NCBI RefSeq assembly: GCF_009498275.1
Contig: NZ_CP045643.1
Location: 7,750,001-7,814,000 of the forward strand
Direction of reading: 5' to 3'
Length of the DNA stretch: 64,000 nt
From: Streptomyces fagopyri
Lineage (GTDB): Bacteria; Actinomycetota; Actinomycetes; Streptomycetales; Streptomycetaceae
Part shown: piece after piece, positions 1 through 9,776 of the stretch
Position numbering within the stretch: position 1 is the first letter of the stretch
Layout: every line of letters begins with the position of its first letter
Program-made: the position numbers and the translations under genes
The notes under the pieces: model-generated
Seen by the model: only the letters and a program-made list of their open reading frames with translations
Database searches by the model: none
What the model was told of the DNA's origin: nothing

Positions 1-9
1 GCGACCTCT

Positions 10-525
10 ATGGGCGCGGCATCCATGGCCCCGGCATCGATGGGCCAGGCCCCCACGGACCCGGTCCCCGTCGATCAGAACTCCGTCGATCAGAACTCCG
101 TCGACGAGGACCCCGTGATCCCGGGACTGTTCACGGCGGATCCCGACGGCGTCCGCGTCGAGGTCGCCCCGGTGCGCGGCAGCGCCGATCACTCGCTGCT
201 GCGGATGATCCTGCTCGCGACCCCGCGCCGGCAGCCCCTCGACCTCGCCGCCGCCGACCTCGACGGTGCCAGCGAGACGCTCGGGCGCTGGCGCAAGGCC
301 GTCGCCGGCTGGGCCACCCGGCCGTCCAGGCCCGTTCCCGAGCACGTACGCCAGGAGTTGCGCGCCGCGTGGGAGGACGACCTCGACGTACCCGCCGTGC
401 TGGAGGCCCTGCGGCGTGTCGAGCACGCCGGGGACATCCCGGACGGCGCCCGCTTCGAGACGTACGCCTACGCGGACCGGCTGCTCGGACTCGAACTCAC
501 CCGTGACATCGGGACGCAGTGGTGA
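10..525 (+). CDS. Hypothetical protein, CysRS C-terminal-like helical domain
   Basis: I do not recognise this 171-residue protein with confidence. The first 35 or so residues are low complexity and contain a 15-bp tandem duplication (70-99) that encodes QNSVD twice. From about residue 80 the protein looks compact and helical, and the pattern DDLDVPAVLEAL followed by ADRLLGLELTRDIG recalls the small C-terminal domain of cysteinyl-tRNA synthetases; no catalytic HIGH or KMSKS motif is present, so it cannot be a synthetase. The stop overlaps the start of the SixA-like gene downstream, so the two are probably translationally coupled. The frame may begin upstream of the window, so the start is uncertain. 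Confidence 0.55.
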   Translation: MGAASMAPASMGQAPTDPVPVDQNSVDQNSVDEDPVIPGLFTADPDGVRVEVAPVRGSADHSLLRMILLATPRRQPLDLAAADLDGASETLGRWRKAVAGWATRPSRPVPEHVRQELRAAWEDDLDVPAVLEALRRVEHAGDIPDGARFETYAYADRLLGLELTRDIGTQW

Positions 526-1067
526 TCGCACGCGCCGGAGCGGGTCCCCTGCGCAGACTCGTCGTGCTCAGACACGCCAAGTCCGCCTGGCCCACCGGCG
601 TGGACGACCACGACCGGCCCCTCGCCCCGCGCGGCCGCCGTGACGCCCCCGCGGCCGGGCGTGCCCTCGCGGACGCCGACTGCCTGCCCGACCTCGCCCT
701 GTGCTCCACCGCCGTACGGGCCCGTCAGACATGGGAGTTGGCGGCGCAGCAGTGGGGCACCCCGCCGCTCGCGCGGTTCGACCGGCGGCTGTACGGCGCC
801 GGCGTACCGGAGTTGCTCGCGGCCGTGCGCGAAGTACCCGACCAGATGATGACGTTGCTGCTGATCGGGCACAACCCGGGGCTTCAGGAACTGGTCCTCG
901 AACTGGCCGGTGACAGTCTCGACGACGCGCTCGACGACGTACGGACGAAGTTCCCGACCTGCGCCATGGCCGTGCTGGCCTGGCACGGAGGTTCCTGGGA
1001 CGCGCTGACCCCGGGTGTGGCCCTGCTGACGTGCGTGACCGTGCCGCGAGGCAGGAAGAAGCCCTGA
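519..1067 (+). CDS. SixA-type phosphohistidine phosphatase (histidine phosphatase superfamily)
   Basis: A small cytoplasmic histidine-phosphatase-fold protein of 182 residues. The N-terminal strand carries the RHG-type motif LRHAKSAW, whose histidine (residue 19) would be the phospho-acceptor, and a second conserved histidine lies in LLIGHNPG. Length and motifs match the SixA branch, which removes phosphate from phosphohistidine in E. coli; the substrate here is unknown. The start is GTG at 519 or the GTG at 522, which forms a GTGA overlap with the upstream stop at 523-525, so translation is probably coupled. The convergent permease gene ends 3 bp after this stop, leaving no room for a separate terminator. 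Confidence 0.85.
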   Translation: MVIARAGAGPLRRLVVLRHAKSAWPTGVDDHDRPLAPRGRRDAPAAGRALADADCLPDLALCSTAVRARQTWELAAQQWGTPPLARFDRRLYGAGVPELLAAVREVPDQMMTLLLIGHNPGLQELVLELAGDSLDDALDDVRTKFPTCAMAVLAWHGGSWDALTPGVALLTCVTVPRGRKKP

Positions 1068-1070
1068 GGA

Positions 1071-3062
1071 TCAGCCGACGTGGACGCGCGGCCGCCGTTC
1101 CGGGTCGGGCTCGGCGCGGCGGAGCACCTCGCGGGTGACGGGGGCGACCTCGCCGTCGCCGAAGACCAGGAAACGGACCAGGTGGCTCAGCGGGTTGCCC
1201 TCGGTCCAGTTGAAGTAGGCGTGCGGGACCTGGCCGGTGCGGTCGCGCAGCCGCATCATGACGGCCGCGATGGTGTTGGGCACGGTGGCGCCCTCGACGC
1301 GCAGCCTGCGCACCCCGTGCTTCTCGTCGCCGTGCACCGCGACGTCGGCCGTGAAGTCCGAGGAGTCGGTCACGAAGATCTCCAGGAACAGCACGGGACG
1401 GCCGTCCGGTATGTGCGTCTGCTCGCGCTGGCTGTACTCCTTGGCGCGGTACTCCCGCGTGCTGTGCTCGTGCGGTTCGTTCGCTATCAGCAGCAGCGGT
1501 CCGCTCGCCGCCGCCTCGTCGACGAACCGGGCCGCGGCCTCGTCGAACGTGACCTCGGCGGCCCGGAGTTCGAAGGCGCGGCGCACACGGGACGCGAACG
1601 AGGTGGACAGGATCGCCAGGATGAAGATCAGTGCGATCTTGATGCCGTCGGGACGTTCGATGACGTTGGTGACCAGCGTGTAGCCGAACACCGCGGTGAT
1701 CGCGCCGAAGCCGATCGCGGCGGCGCGGTGGCCGCGCTGGTGCACGGCGACCGCCGAGGCGAACGACGCGGAGAGCATCAGGACCAGCACACCGGTCGCG
1801 TACGCGCCGCTCTGGTCGTCGACGTTCGCGTCGAACCACAGGGTGATGAGCACCGCGGCCGCCATGAAGACGAGCACCAGGGGACGGACGGCGCGGGTCC
1901 ACTCGGGAGCCATGCCGTAGCGGGGCAGATAGCGCGGGACGAGGTTGAGGAGGCCGGCGAGCGCCGAGGCCCCGGCGAACCACAGGATCGCGATGGTCGA
2001 CACGTCGTAGACCGTTCCGAAGCCCTCGCCCAGGTACTGGTGCGCGAGGAAGGCGAGCGCGCGGCCGTTCGCCGAGCCGCCGCTCTCGAACTCGCCCTGC
2101 GGGATCAGGATCGTCGTCGCCAGGCTGGACAGCAGCAGGAAACAGCTCATGATCACGGCGGCCGTGGTGAGCAGTCGGCGGGTCTCGCGGATCCGGCCCG
2201 CCGGCTTCGCGTACGTGTCCGTGGGATCGCCCTTGACCTGCGGCATCACCGCCACGCCGGTCTCGAAGCCGGACATGCCGAGCGCCAGCTTGGGGAAGAC
2301 CAGGAGCGCCACCCCGATCATCGCGAGCGGCGAGGAGTGCTCCGCCGTCATCGCGTCGGTCCAGTCGCCGACCTTGTGCGGGTGGCTCAGCACCTGCCAG
2401 GCGGCGGTGACCAGGACGACGACGTTGAGCGTGAGATACGTGGCCACGAGCGCCACGGCGATGCCCATGGCCTCCTTGAAGCCCTTCAGGAAGACCGCGC
2501 CCAGCGCGGCCACCAGGAGAAGGGTGATCCACACGTTCGCGCCGTGCGTCCAGTGCGGTGCGAACGGGTTCTCCACGACGTGCGCGGAGGCGTCCGCCGC
2601 GGACAGGGTGATCGTGATCAGGAAGTCGGTGGCCGCGAAACCGAGCAGCACCAGGACGAACACCTTCCCCGCCCACCAGGGAAGCAGCCGTTCCAGCATC
2701 GCGATCGAGCCCTCGCCGTGCGGGCTCTCCTTGGCGACGCGACGGTAGACGGGCAGCGCGCCGAGCAGGGTCAGCGCGATCAGGACGAGTGTGGCGAGCG
2801 GGGAGAGCAGACCGGCGGCGAGGGCGGCGATGCCCGGCTGGTAGCCGAGGGTGGAGAAGTAGTCGACGCCGGTGAGACACATCACCCGCCACCATGTGTG
2901 GCCCTGGTGCTCGGTGTCCGGGGTGGCGTGCGGGCCCGGGTGCCGGGCCGACTGCTCACTGAGCCCCTCCAGGAGCCACGCCCGCCAGCGGGGCGCGGTG
3001 CCGGAGGGCCCGGGATCCGCGGGGCCGGCCGGATTCGCGTTGTCCAGCTCGGTGCCGGTCAT
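1071..3062 (-). CDS. APC-superfamily amino acid permease with long soluble C-terminus
   Basis: A 663-residue integral membrane protein. After a hydrophilic 60-residue N-terminus it has about twelve hydrophobic segments (roughly residues 70-490), beginning with the APC-like stretch [20 protein letters not shown] and containing GMSGFETG, followed by about 170 residues of soluble sequence. It probably imports an amino acid or similar solute; the substrate cannot be told. Start ATG at 3062 is supported by an AGGAG sequence 7-8 bases upstream; the frame stays open another 600 bp upstream but that part antisenses the YigZ gene and has no homologous look. The soluble tail is longer than in typical APC permeases and may be regulatory. 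Confidence 0.85.
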   Translation of the reverse strand: MTGTELDNANPAGPADPGPSGTAPRWRAWLLEGLSEQSARHPGPHATPDTEHQGHTWWRVMCLTGVDYFSTLGYQPGIAALAAGLLSPLATLVLIALTLLGALPVYRRVAKESPHGEGSIAMLERLLPWWAGKVFVLVLLGFAATDFLITITLSAADASAHVVENPFAPHWTHGANVWITLLLVAALGAVFLKGFKEAMGIAVALVATYLTLNVVVLVTAAWQVLSHPHKVGDWTDAMTAEHSSPLAMIGVALLVFPKLALGMSGFETGVAVMPQVKGDPTDTYAKPAGRIRETRRLLTTAAVIMSCFLLLSSLATTILIPQGEFESGGSANGRALAFLAHQYLGEGFGTVYDVSTIAILWFAGASALAGLLNLVPRYLPRYGMAPEWTRAVRPLVLVFMAAAVLITLWFDANVDDQSGAYATGVLVLMLSASFASAVAVHQRGHRAAAIGFGAITAVFGYTLVTNVIERPDGIKIALIFILAILSTSFASRVRRAFELRAAEVTFDEAAARFVDEAAASGPLLLIANEPHEHSTREYRAKEYSQREQTHIPDGRPVLFLEIFVTDSSDFTADVAVHGDEKHGVRRLRVEGATVPNTIAAVMMRLRDRTGQVPHAYFNWTEGNPLSHLVRFLVFGDGEVAPVTREVLRRAEPDPERRPRVHVG

Positions 3063-3230
3063 GCTGCGATCTCCTGTGATCGGTCGGGCCGGCGGTCCGG
3101 CTTCGGGCAACGAGGAGCGAGTATCCACCACGGCTTCGCGAGGGCCCGCGCCGGGGCGACCGCGCCGCGAGGCCCGGGGCCGCGGGCTCCGCCGTCCGGC
3201 ACGCGCGCGTGCAGCGCATACGCTGGCCGG

Positions 3231-3857
3231 ATGCAGGACGAGTACCGCACAGTGGCCCGCGCGGGTGTGCACGAGACCGAGATCAACCGCTCCCGCTTCC
3301 TCTGCGCCCTCGCCCCGGCCGCCACCGAGCAGGAAGCCCAGGACTTCGTCGCGGGCGTCCGCAGGCAGCACGCGGACGCCACCCACAACTGCTACGCGTA
3401 CGTCATCGGAGCCGACGCCGCCGTCCAGCGGGCGAGCGACGACGGCGAACCAGGCGGCACCGCGGGCGTCCCCATGCTCCAGATGCTGCTGCGCCGCGAC
3501 ATGCGGTACGTCGTCGCCGTCGTCACCCGTTACTACGGCGGGGTCAAGCTCGGCGCGGGCGGACTGATCAGGGCGTACGGCGGCTCGGTGGGCGAGGCGC
3601 TGGACGCGCTCGGCACCCTGACGCGCAGACGCTTCCGGCTGGCCACGGTCACCGTGGACCACCAGCGCGCGGGCAAGGTGCAGAACGATCTGCGCGCCAC
3701 CGGGCGCGAGGTGCGCGACGTGCGCTACGGCGAGGCGGTCACCATCGAGATCGGACTGCCGGACGCCGAGGTGGCCGCGTTCCGGGCCTGGCTCGCGGAC
3801 GCGACCGCCGGGACGGCCGGGTTCGAACTGGGCGGAGAGGCGTACGGGGACGCGTAG
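3231..3857 (+). CDS. YigZ/IMPACT family protein
   Basis: A 208-residue member of the IMPACT/YigZ family (UPF0029). The family signature is clear: [14 protein letters not shown] around residues 70-83 and [20 protein letters not shown] around residues 99-118. The C-terminal third has the DUF1949-like ferredoxin fold typical of the bacterial branch. The biochemical role is unsettled; the eukaryotic relative modulates Gcn2 through ribosome-linked control. There is no Shine-Dalgarno sequence: a -10-like TACGCT at 3219-3224 ends six bases before the ATG, so the message is probably leaderless. The divergent permease gene starts 168 bp upstream. Confidence 0.88.
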   Translation: MQDEYRTVARAGVHETEINRSRFLCALAPAATEQEAQDFVAGVRRQHADATHNCYAYVIGADAAVQRASDDGEPGGTAGVPMLQMLLRRDMRYVVAVVTRYYGGVKLGAGGLIRAYGGSVGEALDALGTLTRRRFRLATVTVDHQRAGKVQNDLRATGREVRDVRYGEAVTIEIGLPDAEVAAFRAWLADATAGTAGFELGGEAYGDA

Positions 3858-3926
3858 GCGGGCAGCACGGGCCGATACGGGAGTAGCCGCCCGTGATGTC
3901 CGACCCGCCCGTTACTCTCGGGGATC

Positions 3927-5090
3927 ATGAGGCTTCTGCACACGTCCGACTGGCACCTCGGCCGGGCTTTCCACCGGGTGACGATGCTCGGTGCCCAGGC
4001 CGAGTTCATCGGCCATCTCGTCACGACCGTGCGTGAGCGCGGCGTCGACGCGGTGGTCGTGTCCGGGGACGTGTACGACCGGGCGGTCCCGCCGCTGGCC
4101 GCCGTCGAGCTCTTCGACGACGCGCTGCACCGGCTGGCCGACCTCGGCGTGCCCACGGTGATGATCTCCGGGAACCACGACTCGGCGCGCCGGCTCGGCG
4201 TCGGGGCCGGGCTGATCGGGCGGGCCGGCATCCACCTGCGGACCGAACCCTCGGCCTCCGGCACGCCCGTGGTCCTCGCCGACGCCCACGGCGACGTCGC
4301 CCTCTACGGCCTGCCGTACCTCGAACCGGCCCTGGTGAAGGACGAGTTCGGGGTGGACAGGGCCGGACACGAGACCGTGCTCGCCGCCGCCATGGACCGG
4401 GTCCGCGCCGACCTCGCCACACGCCCGCCGGGCACCCGCTCCGTCGTCCTCGCCCACGCCTTCGTCACCGGAGGCGCGGCCAGCGACAGCGAGCGCGACA
4501 TCACCGTCGGCGGTGTCGCCGCGGTCCCCGCCGGGGTCTTCGACGGAGTGGACTACGTGGCCCTGGGCCATCTGCACGGCAGCCAGACCATCACCGAGCG
4601 GGTCCGCTACTCCGGGTCCCCGCTGCCCTACTCGTTCTCCGAGGCGGACCACCGCAAGAGCATGTGGCTGGTGGACCTGGGCCCGGACGGCTCGCTCGAC
4701 GCCGAGCGGGTCGACTGCCCCGTACCCCGGGCACTCGCCCGCGTCCGGGGGCGGCTGGAGGACCTGCTCGCCGACCCGGAGCTCGCCCGTCACGAGGAGG
4801 CGTGGGTCGAGGCCACCCTCACCGATCCGGCGCGCCCCGCCGAACCGATGGCCCGGCTGACCGAGCGGTTCCCGCACACCCTCAGCCTGGTCTTCGACCC
4901 CGAGCGGGCTCCCGAGGACCCGGACGTCTCGTACGCGCGCCGACTGGCGGGCCGCAGCGAACAGCAGATCGCCGAGGACTTCGTGGCCCATGTGCGCGGC
5001 ACGGGCCCCGACCCCCGGGAACAGGCCGTGCTGCGGGACGCGTTCGACGCCGTCCACGCCGACGAGGCCGTACGGGAGGTCGCCCGGTGA
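3927..5090 (+). CDS. sbcD: SbcD, nuclease subunit of SbcCD (Mre11-type)
   Basis: This 387-residue metallophosphoesterase is the catalytic nuclease subunit of the SbcCD (Mre11-Rad50 type) complex, which processes DNA ends, hairpins and protein-blocked ends. The metal-binding motifs are intact: SDWHLG (D8, H10), SGDVYDR, GNHDS and a later GHLHG. A conserved capping region follows from about residue 280. Length is normal for the family. The start ATG is preceded by GGGGA very close by and a -10-like TACTCT a few bases further up, so the leader is very short. sbcC follows 133 bp downstream in the same direction. Confidence 0.95.
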   Translation: MRLLHTSDWHLGRAFHRVTMLGAQAEFIGHLVTTVRERGVDAVVVSGDVYDRAVPPLAAVELFDDALHRLADLGVPTVMISGNHDSARRLGVGAGLIGRAGIHLRTEPSASGTPVVLADAHGDVALYGLPYLEPALVKDEFGVDRAGHETVLAAAMDRVRADLATRPPGTRSVVLAHAFVTGGAASDSERDITVGGVAAVPAGVFDGVDYVALGHLHGSQTITERVRYSGSPLPYSFSEADHRKSMWLVDLGPDGSLDAERVDCPVPRALARVRGRLEDLLADPELARHEEAWVEATLTDPARPAEPMARLTERFPHTLSLVFDPERAPEDPDVSYARRLAGRSEQQIAEDFVAHVRGTGPDPREQAVLRDAFDAVHADEAVREVAR

Positions 5091-5223
5091 GCCCGGCGAC
5101 ACCGCCGCCACCGAGCGCGCCCGACGCCGGTACCGCCCACCTCACCGCCGCCCCCACGGGCCCGGACGGCTTCGGCGGGGACCGCGTCGGCGGAGACCGT
5201 TTCGACGACAGCAAGGGGGGCCG

Positions 5224-8200
5224 ATGAGGCTGCACTGTCTGGACATCACCGCCTTCGGGCCCTTCGGGACCACCCAGAAGGTCGACTTCGACGAGCTGTC
5301 GGCCGCCGGCCTCTTCCTGCTGCACGGACCGACGGGCGCCGGCAAGACGTCCGTCCTGGACGCCGTCTGCTACGCGCTGTACGGAGCGGTCCCGGGCGCC
5401 CGCCAGAGCGGCCAGGGACTCACCCTGCGCAGCGACCACGCGGCCCCCGCCACCCGCACCGAGGTCCGCCTCGAACTCACCGTCGCCGGACGCAGACTGG
5501 AGATCACCCGGCAGCCCCCCTGGGCCCGCCCGAAGAAACGCGGCACGGGCACGACCACCGAAAAGGCCCAGAGCCGGCTGCGCGAGTACGAGGGGCCGGC
5601 GGGCGCCTGGAAGGACCTCAGCCGCTCCCACCAGGAGGTCGGCGAGGAGATCACCCAGCTGCTCGGCATGAGCCGTGAGCAGTTCTGCCAGGTCGTCCTG
5701 CTGCCCCAGGGCGACTTCGCCCGTTTTCTGCGGGCCGACGCCGAGGCTCGCGGCAAGCTCCTCGGCCGTCTCTTCGACACCCACCGCTTCGCCGAGGTCG
5801 AGAAACGCCTCACCGAGCGCCGGCGGGCCGCCGAGACCGAGGTACGCGACGGGGACGCCGCGCTGCTCGCCGACGCCCACCGCATGCAGCAGGCCGCCGG
5901 GGACATCGCCGAGATGGCACTGCCCGACCTCGCGCCCGGCGACCCCGGCCTCGCCGAGACCGTCCTGGCCTGGGCCGCCGTCGCCCGCGGCACGGCCCGC
6001 GAGCGGCTGACCCTCGCGCACAGCGCCGTCTCGGCCGCCGAGTCCGCGCAGGCCGCCGCCGACCGCGTACTCGACGACGTACGGGAAGTGGCCCGGCTGC
6101 AGCGCAGGTTCACCGAGGCGCGGGAACGCGCCACGCGGCTGGAGGAGCGCTCGGACTCCCACCAGGAGGCACGGACACGCATGGAGCGGGGCCGCAAGGC
6201 CGAGGCGGTCGCCCCCGCACTGGACCTGCGCGACGTGGGCGAGGCCGAGCACCGGCGCGCGTCCACGGCCGAGGCGCACGCGCGCGCCGCCCTCCCGGCG
6301 TCCTTCGCCGACGCCGGCGCACCCGGGCTGGCGGCCGCCGCGCGCCGGGCGGCCGAGGAACTGGGGGGCCTCGCCTCGGCCCGCCGCGCCGAGGCGAGGC
6401 TCGGCGAACTCACCGAGGAGCGCGCCGGCCTGGACCGCCAGGAGCGCGCCGACGAGGACGTCCTCCAGGACGCCGAGAGCTGGCTCGGCACCTGGGAGAC
6501 CACCCGTGCCGCCCATCAGGCGTGCATCGAGACGGCACAGGAGGCCGCCACCCGCGCCGAGCAGCTGGCCGTGCGGCGCGACCCCGCCCGGGCGAGGCTG
6601 CGGGCCGCCCGCGAGCGCGACCGGTTCGCCAAGGACACGGACGACGCCCACGAGCGCGCTCTCGCCTCCCGCGCCCACGCGACGGACACCCGCGCCCACT
6701 GGCTCGACCTGAAGGAACAGCGGCTCAAGGGCATCGCCGCGGAACTCGCCGCCGGACTCGTCGACGGGGACCCCTGCGCCGTCTGCGGAGCGACCGAACA
6801 CCCGGCCCCCGCACGGAAGATCGCCGGACACGTCGGCCGGGAGGCCGAGGAGCAGGCCCTCGCCGTCCACCAGCGCGCCGGCGAGAAGGCGACCGAGGAC
6901 GAGCGCCGGCTCGGCGTCGTACGCGAGGCGCTCGCCGCCGCTTCCGCCGAAGCGGGCGACACACCGACCGACCGGCTCGCCGAGCAGGAGGCGGAACTGG
7001 AGCGTGAGTACGGTGGGGCCCGCGCCGCCGCCTCCGGACTGCACACCGCCCGCGAGCGTCTCGCCCACGCCGAACTCGAACACGGACGGCGGGTCGCCGC
7101 CCGGCAGAAGGCCGAACTGCGCGCCGCGGCCCGGCTGTCCCACCGCGACACCCTCGACCGCGAAAGGACCCTGCTGGAAGAGGAGTTGACGCGGGCCCGG
7201 GGCGCCGCCGAGAGCGTCGCCGCGCGCGCCGCGCAGCTGGAGCGGCGGGCGGCCCTGCTCACTCGGGCCGCGGACGCCGTCCGCGCGGCCGAGGACGCCG
7301 CGCAGCGGCTCAAGGACGCCGACGCACGACTGGCCGACGCGGCCTTCCGCGCCGGGTTCTCCACACCGCAGGCCGCGGCCGACGCGCTGCTCGACGACGC
7401 GGCCCACCGCGACCTCCAACGCCGCCTCGACGCCTGGCAGTCGGAGGAGGCGGCGGTCCGCGCCGTGCTCGCCGAAGCCGACACGGCCGCCGCGGCCCAG
7501 CGGCCGGCCGCCGATCCGCGGGCGGCCGAACAGTCCGCCGAGACCGCCGCGCGGCGACTGCGGGACGCCGCCTCCGCCCAGGACGCGGCCGCCCGTCGCT
7601 GCGCCGAACTGGACCGGCTGTCCGCGCGCGCGACCACGTCCGTGCGCCGCCTCGGACCACTGCGCGAGGAGCACGACCGGGTGGCGCGCATGGCGGGGCT
7701 GGCGGCGGGCACCTCGGCGGAGAACGAACGCAGGATGCGCCTGGAGTCGTACGTCCTCGCCGCCCGCCTGGAACAGGTCGCCGCCGCCGCGACCGCACGC
7801 CTGCGGCGGATGTCCTCCGGGCGCTACACCCTCGTCCACTCCGACGACCGCGCGGGCCGTGGACGCAGCGGGCTCGGGCTGCACGTCGTGGACGCGTGGA
7901 CCGGCCGGGAGCGGGACACGGCGACCCTCTCCGGGGGCGAGACGTTCTTCGCGTCGCTGGCGCTGGCCCTCGGCCTCGCGGACGTCGTCACGGACGAGGC
8001 GGGCGGGGTGCGGCTCGACACGCTCTTCATCGACGAGGGCTTCGGCAGCCTCGACGACCAGACCCTCGACGAGGTCCTCGATGTCCTCGACTCGCTGCGG
8101 GAGCGTGACCGCAGTGTCGGCATCGTCAGCCATGTCGCCGACCTGCGGCGCCGTGTCCACGCCCAGCTTGAGGTCGTGAAGGGGAGGACGGGATCGGTCG

Positions 8201-8226
8201 TACGGCAGCGGGGCGTCCAGGACTGA
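5224..8226 (+). CDS. sbcC: SbcC, SMC-like ATPase subunit of SbcCD (Rad50-type)
   Basis: The 1000-residue ATPase partner of SbcD. Walker A is GPTGAGKT at residues 35-42; the C-terminal half-site has signature [13 protein letters not shown] and Walker [13 protein letters not shown]. Between them lie two long alanine/arginine/glutamate-rich coiled coils separated by the zinc hook CAVC (C518, C521), which joins two SbcC molecules. The start ATG at 5224 begins the family N-terminus MRLHCLDI and has a purine-rich AGGGGGG upstream; the frame is open further upstream into sbcD but that part has no family resemblance. The 133-bp gap after sbcD contains no obvious terminator, so co-transcription is likely. 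Confidence 0.95.
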   Translation: MRLHCLDITAFGPFGTTQKVDFDELSAAGLFLLHGPTGAGKTSVLDAVCYALYGAVPGARQSGQGLTLRSDHAAPATRTEVRLELTVAGRRLEITRQPPWARPKKRGTGTTTEKAQSRLREYEGPAGAWKDLSRSHQEVGEEITQLLGMSREQFCQVVLLPQGDFARFLRADAEARGKLLGRLFDTHRFAEVEKRLTERRRAAETEVRDGDAALLADAHRMQQAAGDIAEMALPDLAPGDPGLAETVLAWAAVARGTARERLTLAHSAVSAAESAQAAADRVLDDVREVARLQRRFTEARERATRLEERSDSHQEARTRMERGRKAEAVAPALDLRDVGEAEHRRASTAEAHARAALPASFADAGAPGLAAAARRAAEELGGLASARRAEARLGELTEERAGLDRQERADEDVLQDAESWLGTWETTRAAHQACIETAQEAATRAEQLAVRRDPARARLRAARERDRFAKDTDDAHERALASRAHATDTRAHWLDLKEQRLKGIAAELAAGLVDGDPCAVCGATEHPAPARKIAGHVGREAEEQALAVHQRAGEKATEDERRLGVVREALAAASAEAGDTPTDRLAEQEAELEREYGGARAAASGLHTARERLAHAELEHGRRVAARQKAELRAAARLSHRDTLDRERTLLEEELTRARGAAESVAARAAQLERRAALLTRAADAVRAAEDAAQRLKDADARLADAAFRAGFSTPQAAADALLDDAAHRDLQRRLDAWQSEEAAVRAVLAEADTAAAAQRPAADPRAAEQSAETAARRLRDAASAQDAAARRCAELDRLSARATTSVRRLGPLREEHDRVARMAGLAAGTSAENERRMRLESYVLAARLEQVAAAATARLRRMSSGRYTLVHSDDRAGRGRSGLGLHVVDAWTGRERDTATLSGGETFFASLALALGLADVVTDEAGGVRLDTLFIDEGFGSLDDQTLDEVLDVLDSLRERDRSVGIVSHVADLRRRVHAQLEVVKGRTGSVVRQRGVQD

Positions 8227-8280
8227 GATGCCGGTCCTCCGGCGGGTGCTCCGGGTCGGGCCCGCCGTGCCTGTTCGGTT

Positions 8281-8310
8281 GTGCCGGTGCCGGTGCCGGT
8301 GCCGGTGCCG
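8281..8310. repeat. Hexanucleotide tandem repeat (GTGCCG)x5
   Basis: Five perfect copies of GTGCCG lie between the convergent sbcC and Lrp genes, just before the Lrp stop at 8327. It is non-coding on both strands in the chosen gene models and is probably slippage-prone. Confidence 0.9.
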
Positions 8311-8326
8311 GGTGCCCTGTGTGTGC

Positions 8327-8773
8327 TCAGTGCCCCAGCGGGCGTCGGGGGAGCGGCGAGGAGTAGACGACGCTCGTCGTCACCGAGCCCAGCGTGCCGA
8401 TCCTGCCCGAGATCTCCTCCAGGTGACTCATCGAGCGGGCGGCGACCTTGATGACGAAGCAGTCGTCGCCGGTGACGTGGTGGGCCTCCAGTATCTGGGG
8501 CGTCGCGTCGACGAGATCGTGGAACGGCTTGTAGTTGCCGTTCGGGTAGCGCAGGCGGACGAAGGCGAGGATCGGCAGGCCGATGTTCTCCGGGGCCACG
8601 ACGGCCGCGTACCCCTGGATGACGCCCGCCTCCTCCAGCCGCCGCACCCGCTCGGTGACCGCGCTCGCGGACATCGAGACGGCGCGGGCCAGCTCGGCGA
8701 AACTGGCCCTTCCGTCCCTCTGGAGGACGTCGAGGATGCGCCAGTCGGTGGCGTCCGGGGAATACGTGGTCAT
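8327..8773 (-). CDS. Lrp/AsnC-family regulator (next to rhodanese)
   Basis: A 148-residue Lrp/AsnC (feast/famine) regulator: N-terminal winged helix with TDWRILDVLQRDGR and the recognition-helix region SASAVTERVRRLEE (residues 8-50), then a RAM/AsnC ligand-binding domain with LPILAFVRLR and the GDDCFVIKV strand typical of the effector pocket. ATG at 8773 is preferred because it begins the usual short arm; an upstream in-frame ATG adds only a basic extension. It is transcribed away from the rhodanese gene (gap 188 bp), the usual layout for a local Lrp regulator and its target. The ligand cannot be predicted. Confidence 0.9.
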   Translation of the reverse strand: MTTYSPDATDWRILDVLQRDGRASFAELARAVSMSASAVTERVRRLEEAGVIQGYAAVVAPENIGLPILAFVRLRYPNGNYKPFHDLVDATPQILEAHHVTGDDCFVIKVAARSMSHLEEISGRIGTLGSVTTSVVYSSPLPRRPLGH

Positions 8774-8961
8774 GAGCGAGAGATAGCAGGGAATTCCCCG
8801 GCGGATCAAACGGGAAGCCGTGGATCACCACTTCAGGGGCGGGATCACCGGACGTAGGTTCTTGGCCAGGAAGTCCCGTGCGGCCGGAGCGGAGAGAGCA
8901 CCGGAGGTGCCGTGCGACAGGGCACGGCAGCGGATCCGCGGGGCGGGAGGAGAGGCCGAAC

Positions 8962-9579
8962 ATGACGGCGCGTACCGAGACATCCGCGACAGCCGAGACG
9001 TCCGTGGCACCGGTGGTGTCCATGACGCCCGCCGCGTCCGAGACACCGATGGGGTCCATGACGTCCGCCGCGGCCACGGCGCCCATGACATCGACGACGA
9101 GGGGCCCGTCGGCCGTGACGAACGCCGTGCTGCGTGTCGCCCCGGCCCCTCCGGCCGCGGCCGCCGCCCACTTCGGCGCGAGCCTCGCGTTCCACGCCGA
9201 CGTGTCCGACGTGGCCTCCGCCCTCGCGGCCGGCGGGGACCCCGGATTCGTCGTCCTCGACTCGCGTTCCACCCGGTCGTGGGACCAGGGGCACGTGCCC
9301 GGCGCGGTCCACCTGCCGACCGCCCTCGTCGCCGAGCAGGCCGAGCGGGTCCTCGACAAGTCCGTGCCGGTCGTCACCTACTGCTGGGGACCGGGCTGCA
9401 ACGGCGCGACCCGCGCCGCCCTCGCCCTCGCCGAACTCGGCTTCCAGGTCAAGGAGATGCTGGGCGGGTTCGAGTACTGGGTGCGTGAGGGCTTCGAGTT
9501 CGAGACCTGGGAGGGGCGTGAGCGGCGCGGGCCCGACCCGTTGACAGCGCCCGTGGACGCGGAGGACTGCGGCTGCTGA
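8962..9579 (+). CDS. Rhodanese-domain protein with low-complexity N-terminus
   Basis: A 205-residue protein whose residues 70-190 form a single rhodanese domain: VVLDSRSTRSWDQGHVPGA, then the active-site loop starting YCWGPGCNGATRAA and ALAELGFQVKEMLGG. The first cysteine of the loop is the expected sulfur carrier; a second cysteine five residues on lies in the same loop, which is longer than in ordinary single-domain rhodaneses. The first 55 residues are Thr/Ser/Met-rich with repeated SMT/PMT and look disordered. The protein ends in CGC, another possible thiol site. The ATG at 8962 has a strong AGGAGAGG ribosome-binding site. Divergent from the Lrp gene, which may control it. Confidence 0.85.
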   Translation: MTARTETSATAETSVAPVVSMTPAASETPMGSMTSAAATAPMTSTTRGPSAVTNAVLRVAPAPPAAAAAHFGASLAFHADVSDVASALAAGGDPGFVVLDSRSTRSWDQGHVPGAVHLPTALVAEQAERVLDKSVPVVTYCWGPGCNGATRAALALAELGFQVKEMLGGFEYWVREGFEFETWEGRERRGPDPLTAPVDAEDCGC

Positions 9580-9776
9580 GTGAGGGGCCGGATCAGCCCC
9601 GTAGGGCCGTGGCGCGGGGCGGCGGCAGAGCGGCGTGGGGAGCGGCCCGGGGAGGGCGCCGGCTGCCGTGCTCCGGACACCCCGTGGGACGATCGCTGAC
9701 GGCGGCCGGGCCCCGGCGGTGGCCCCGGGTCGCCGGGACCGGACCGTGCGCCCGTGCCCGGCGGCCGTCGTGGCGG

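Noticed and set aside
1080..3857. A 925-codon open frame on the plus strand covering the APC permease
   Set aside because: It is antisense to a permease with clear membrane segments; only its last 208 codons (from 3231) encode a recognisable protein, YigZ. The long frame results from high GC content.
5086..5224. A GTG at the sbcD stop as the start of sbcC
   Set aside because: GTG at 5087 is in a different frame from sbcC; the family N-terminus begins at ATG 5224.
4882..8160. A 1092-codon open frame on the minus strand opposite sbcD-sbcC
   Set aside because: Composition is a mirror of the strongly conserved SbcC sequence; no domain is visible.
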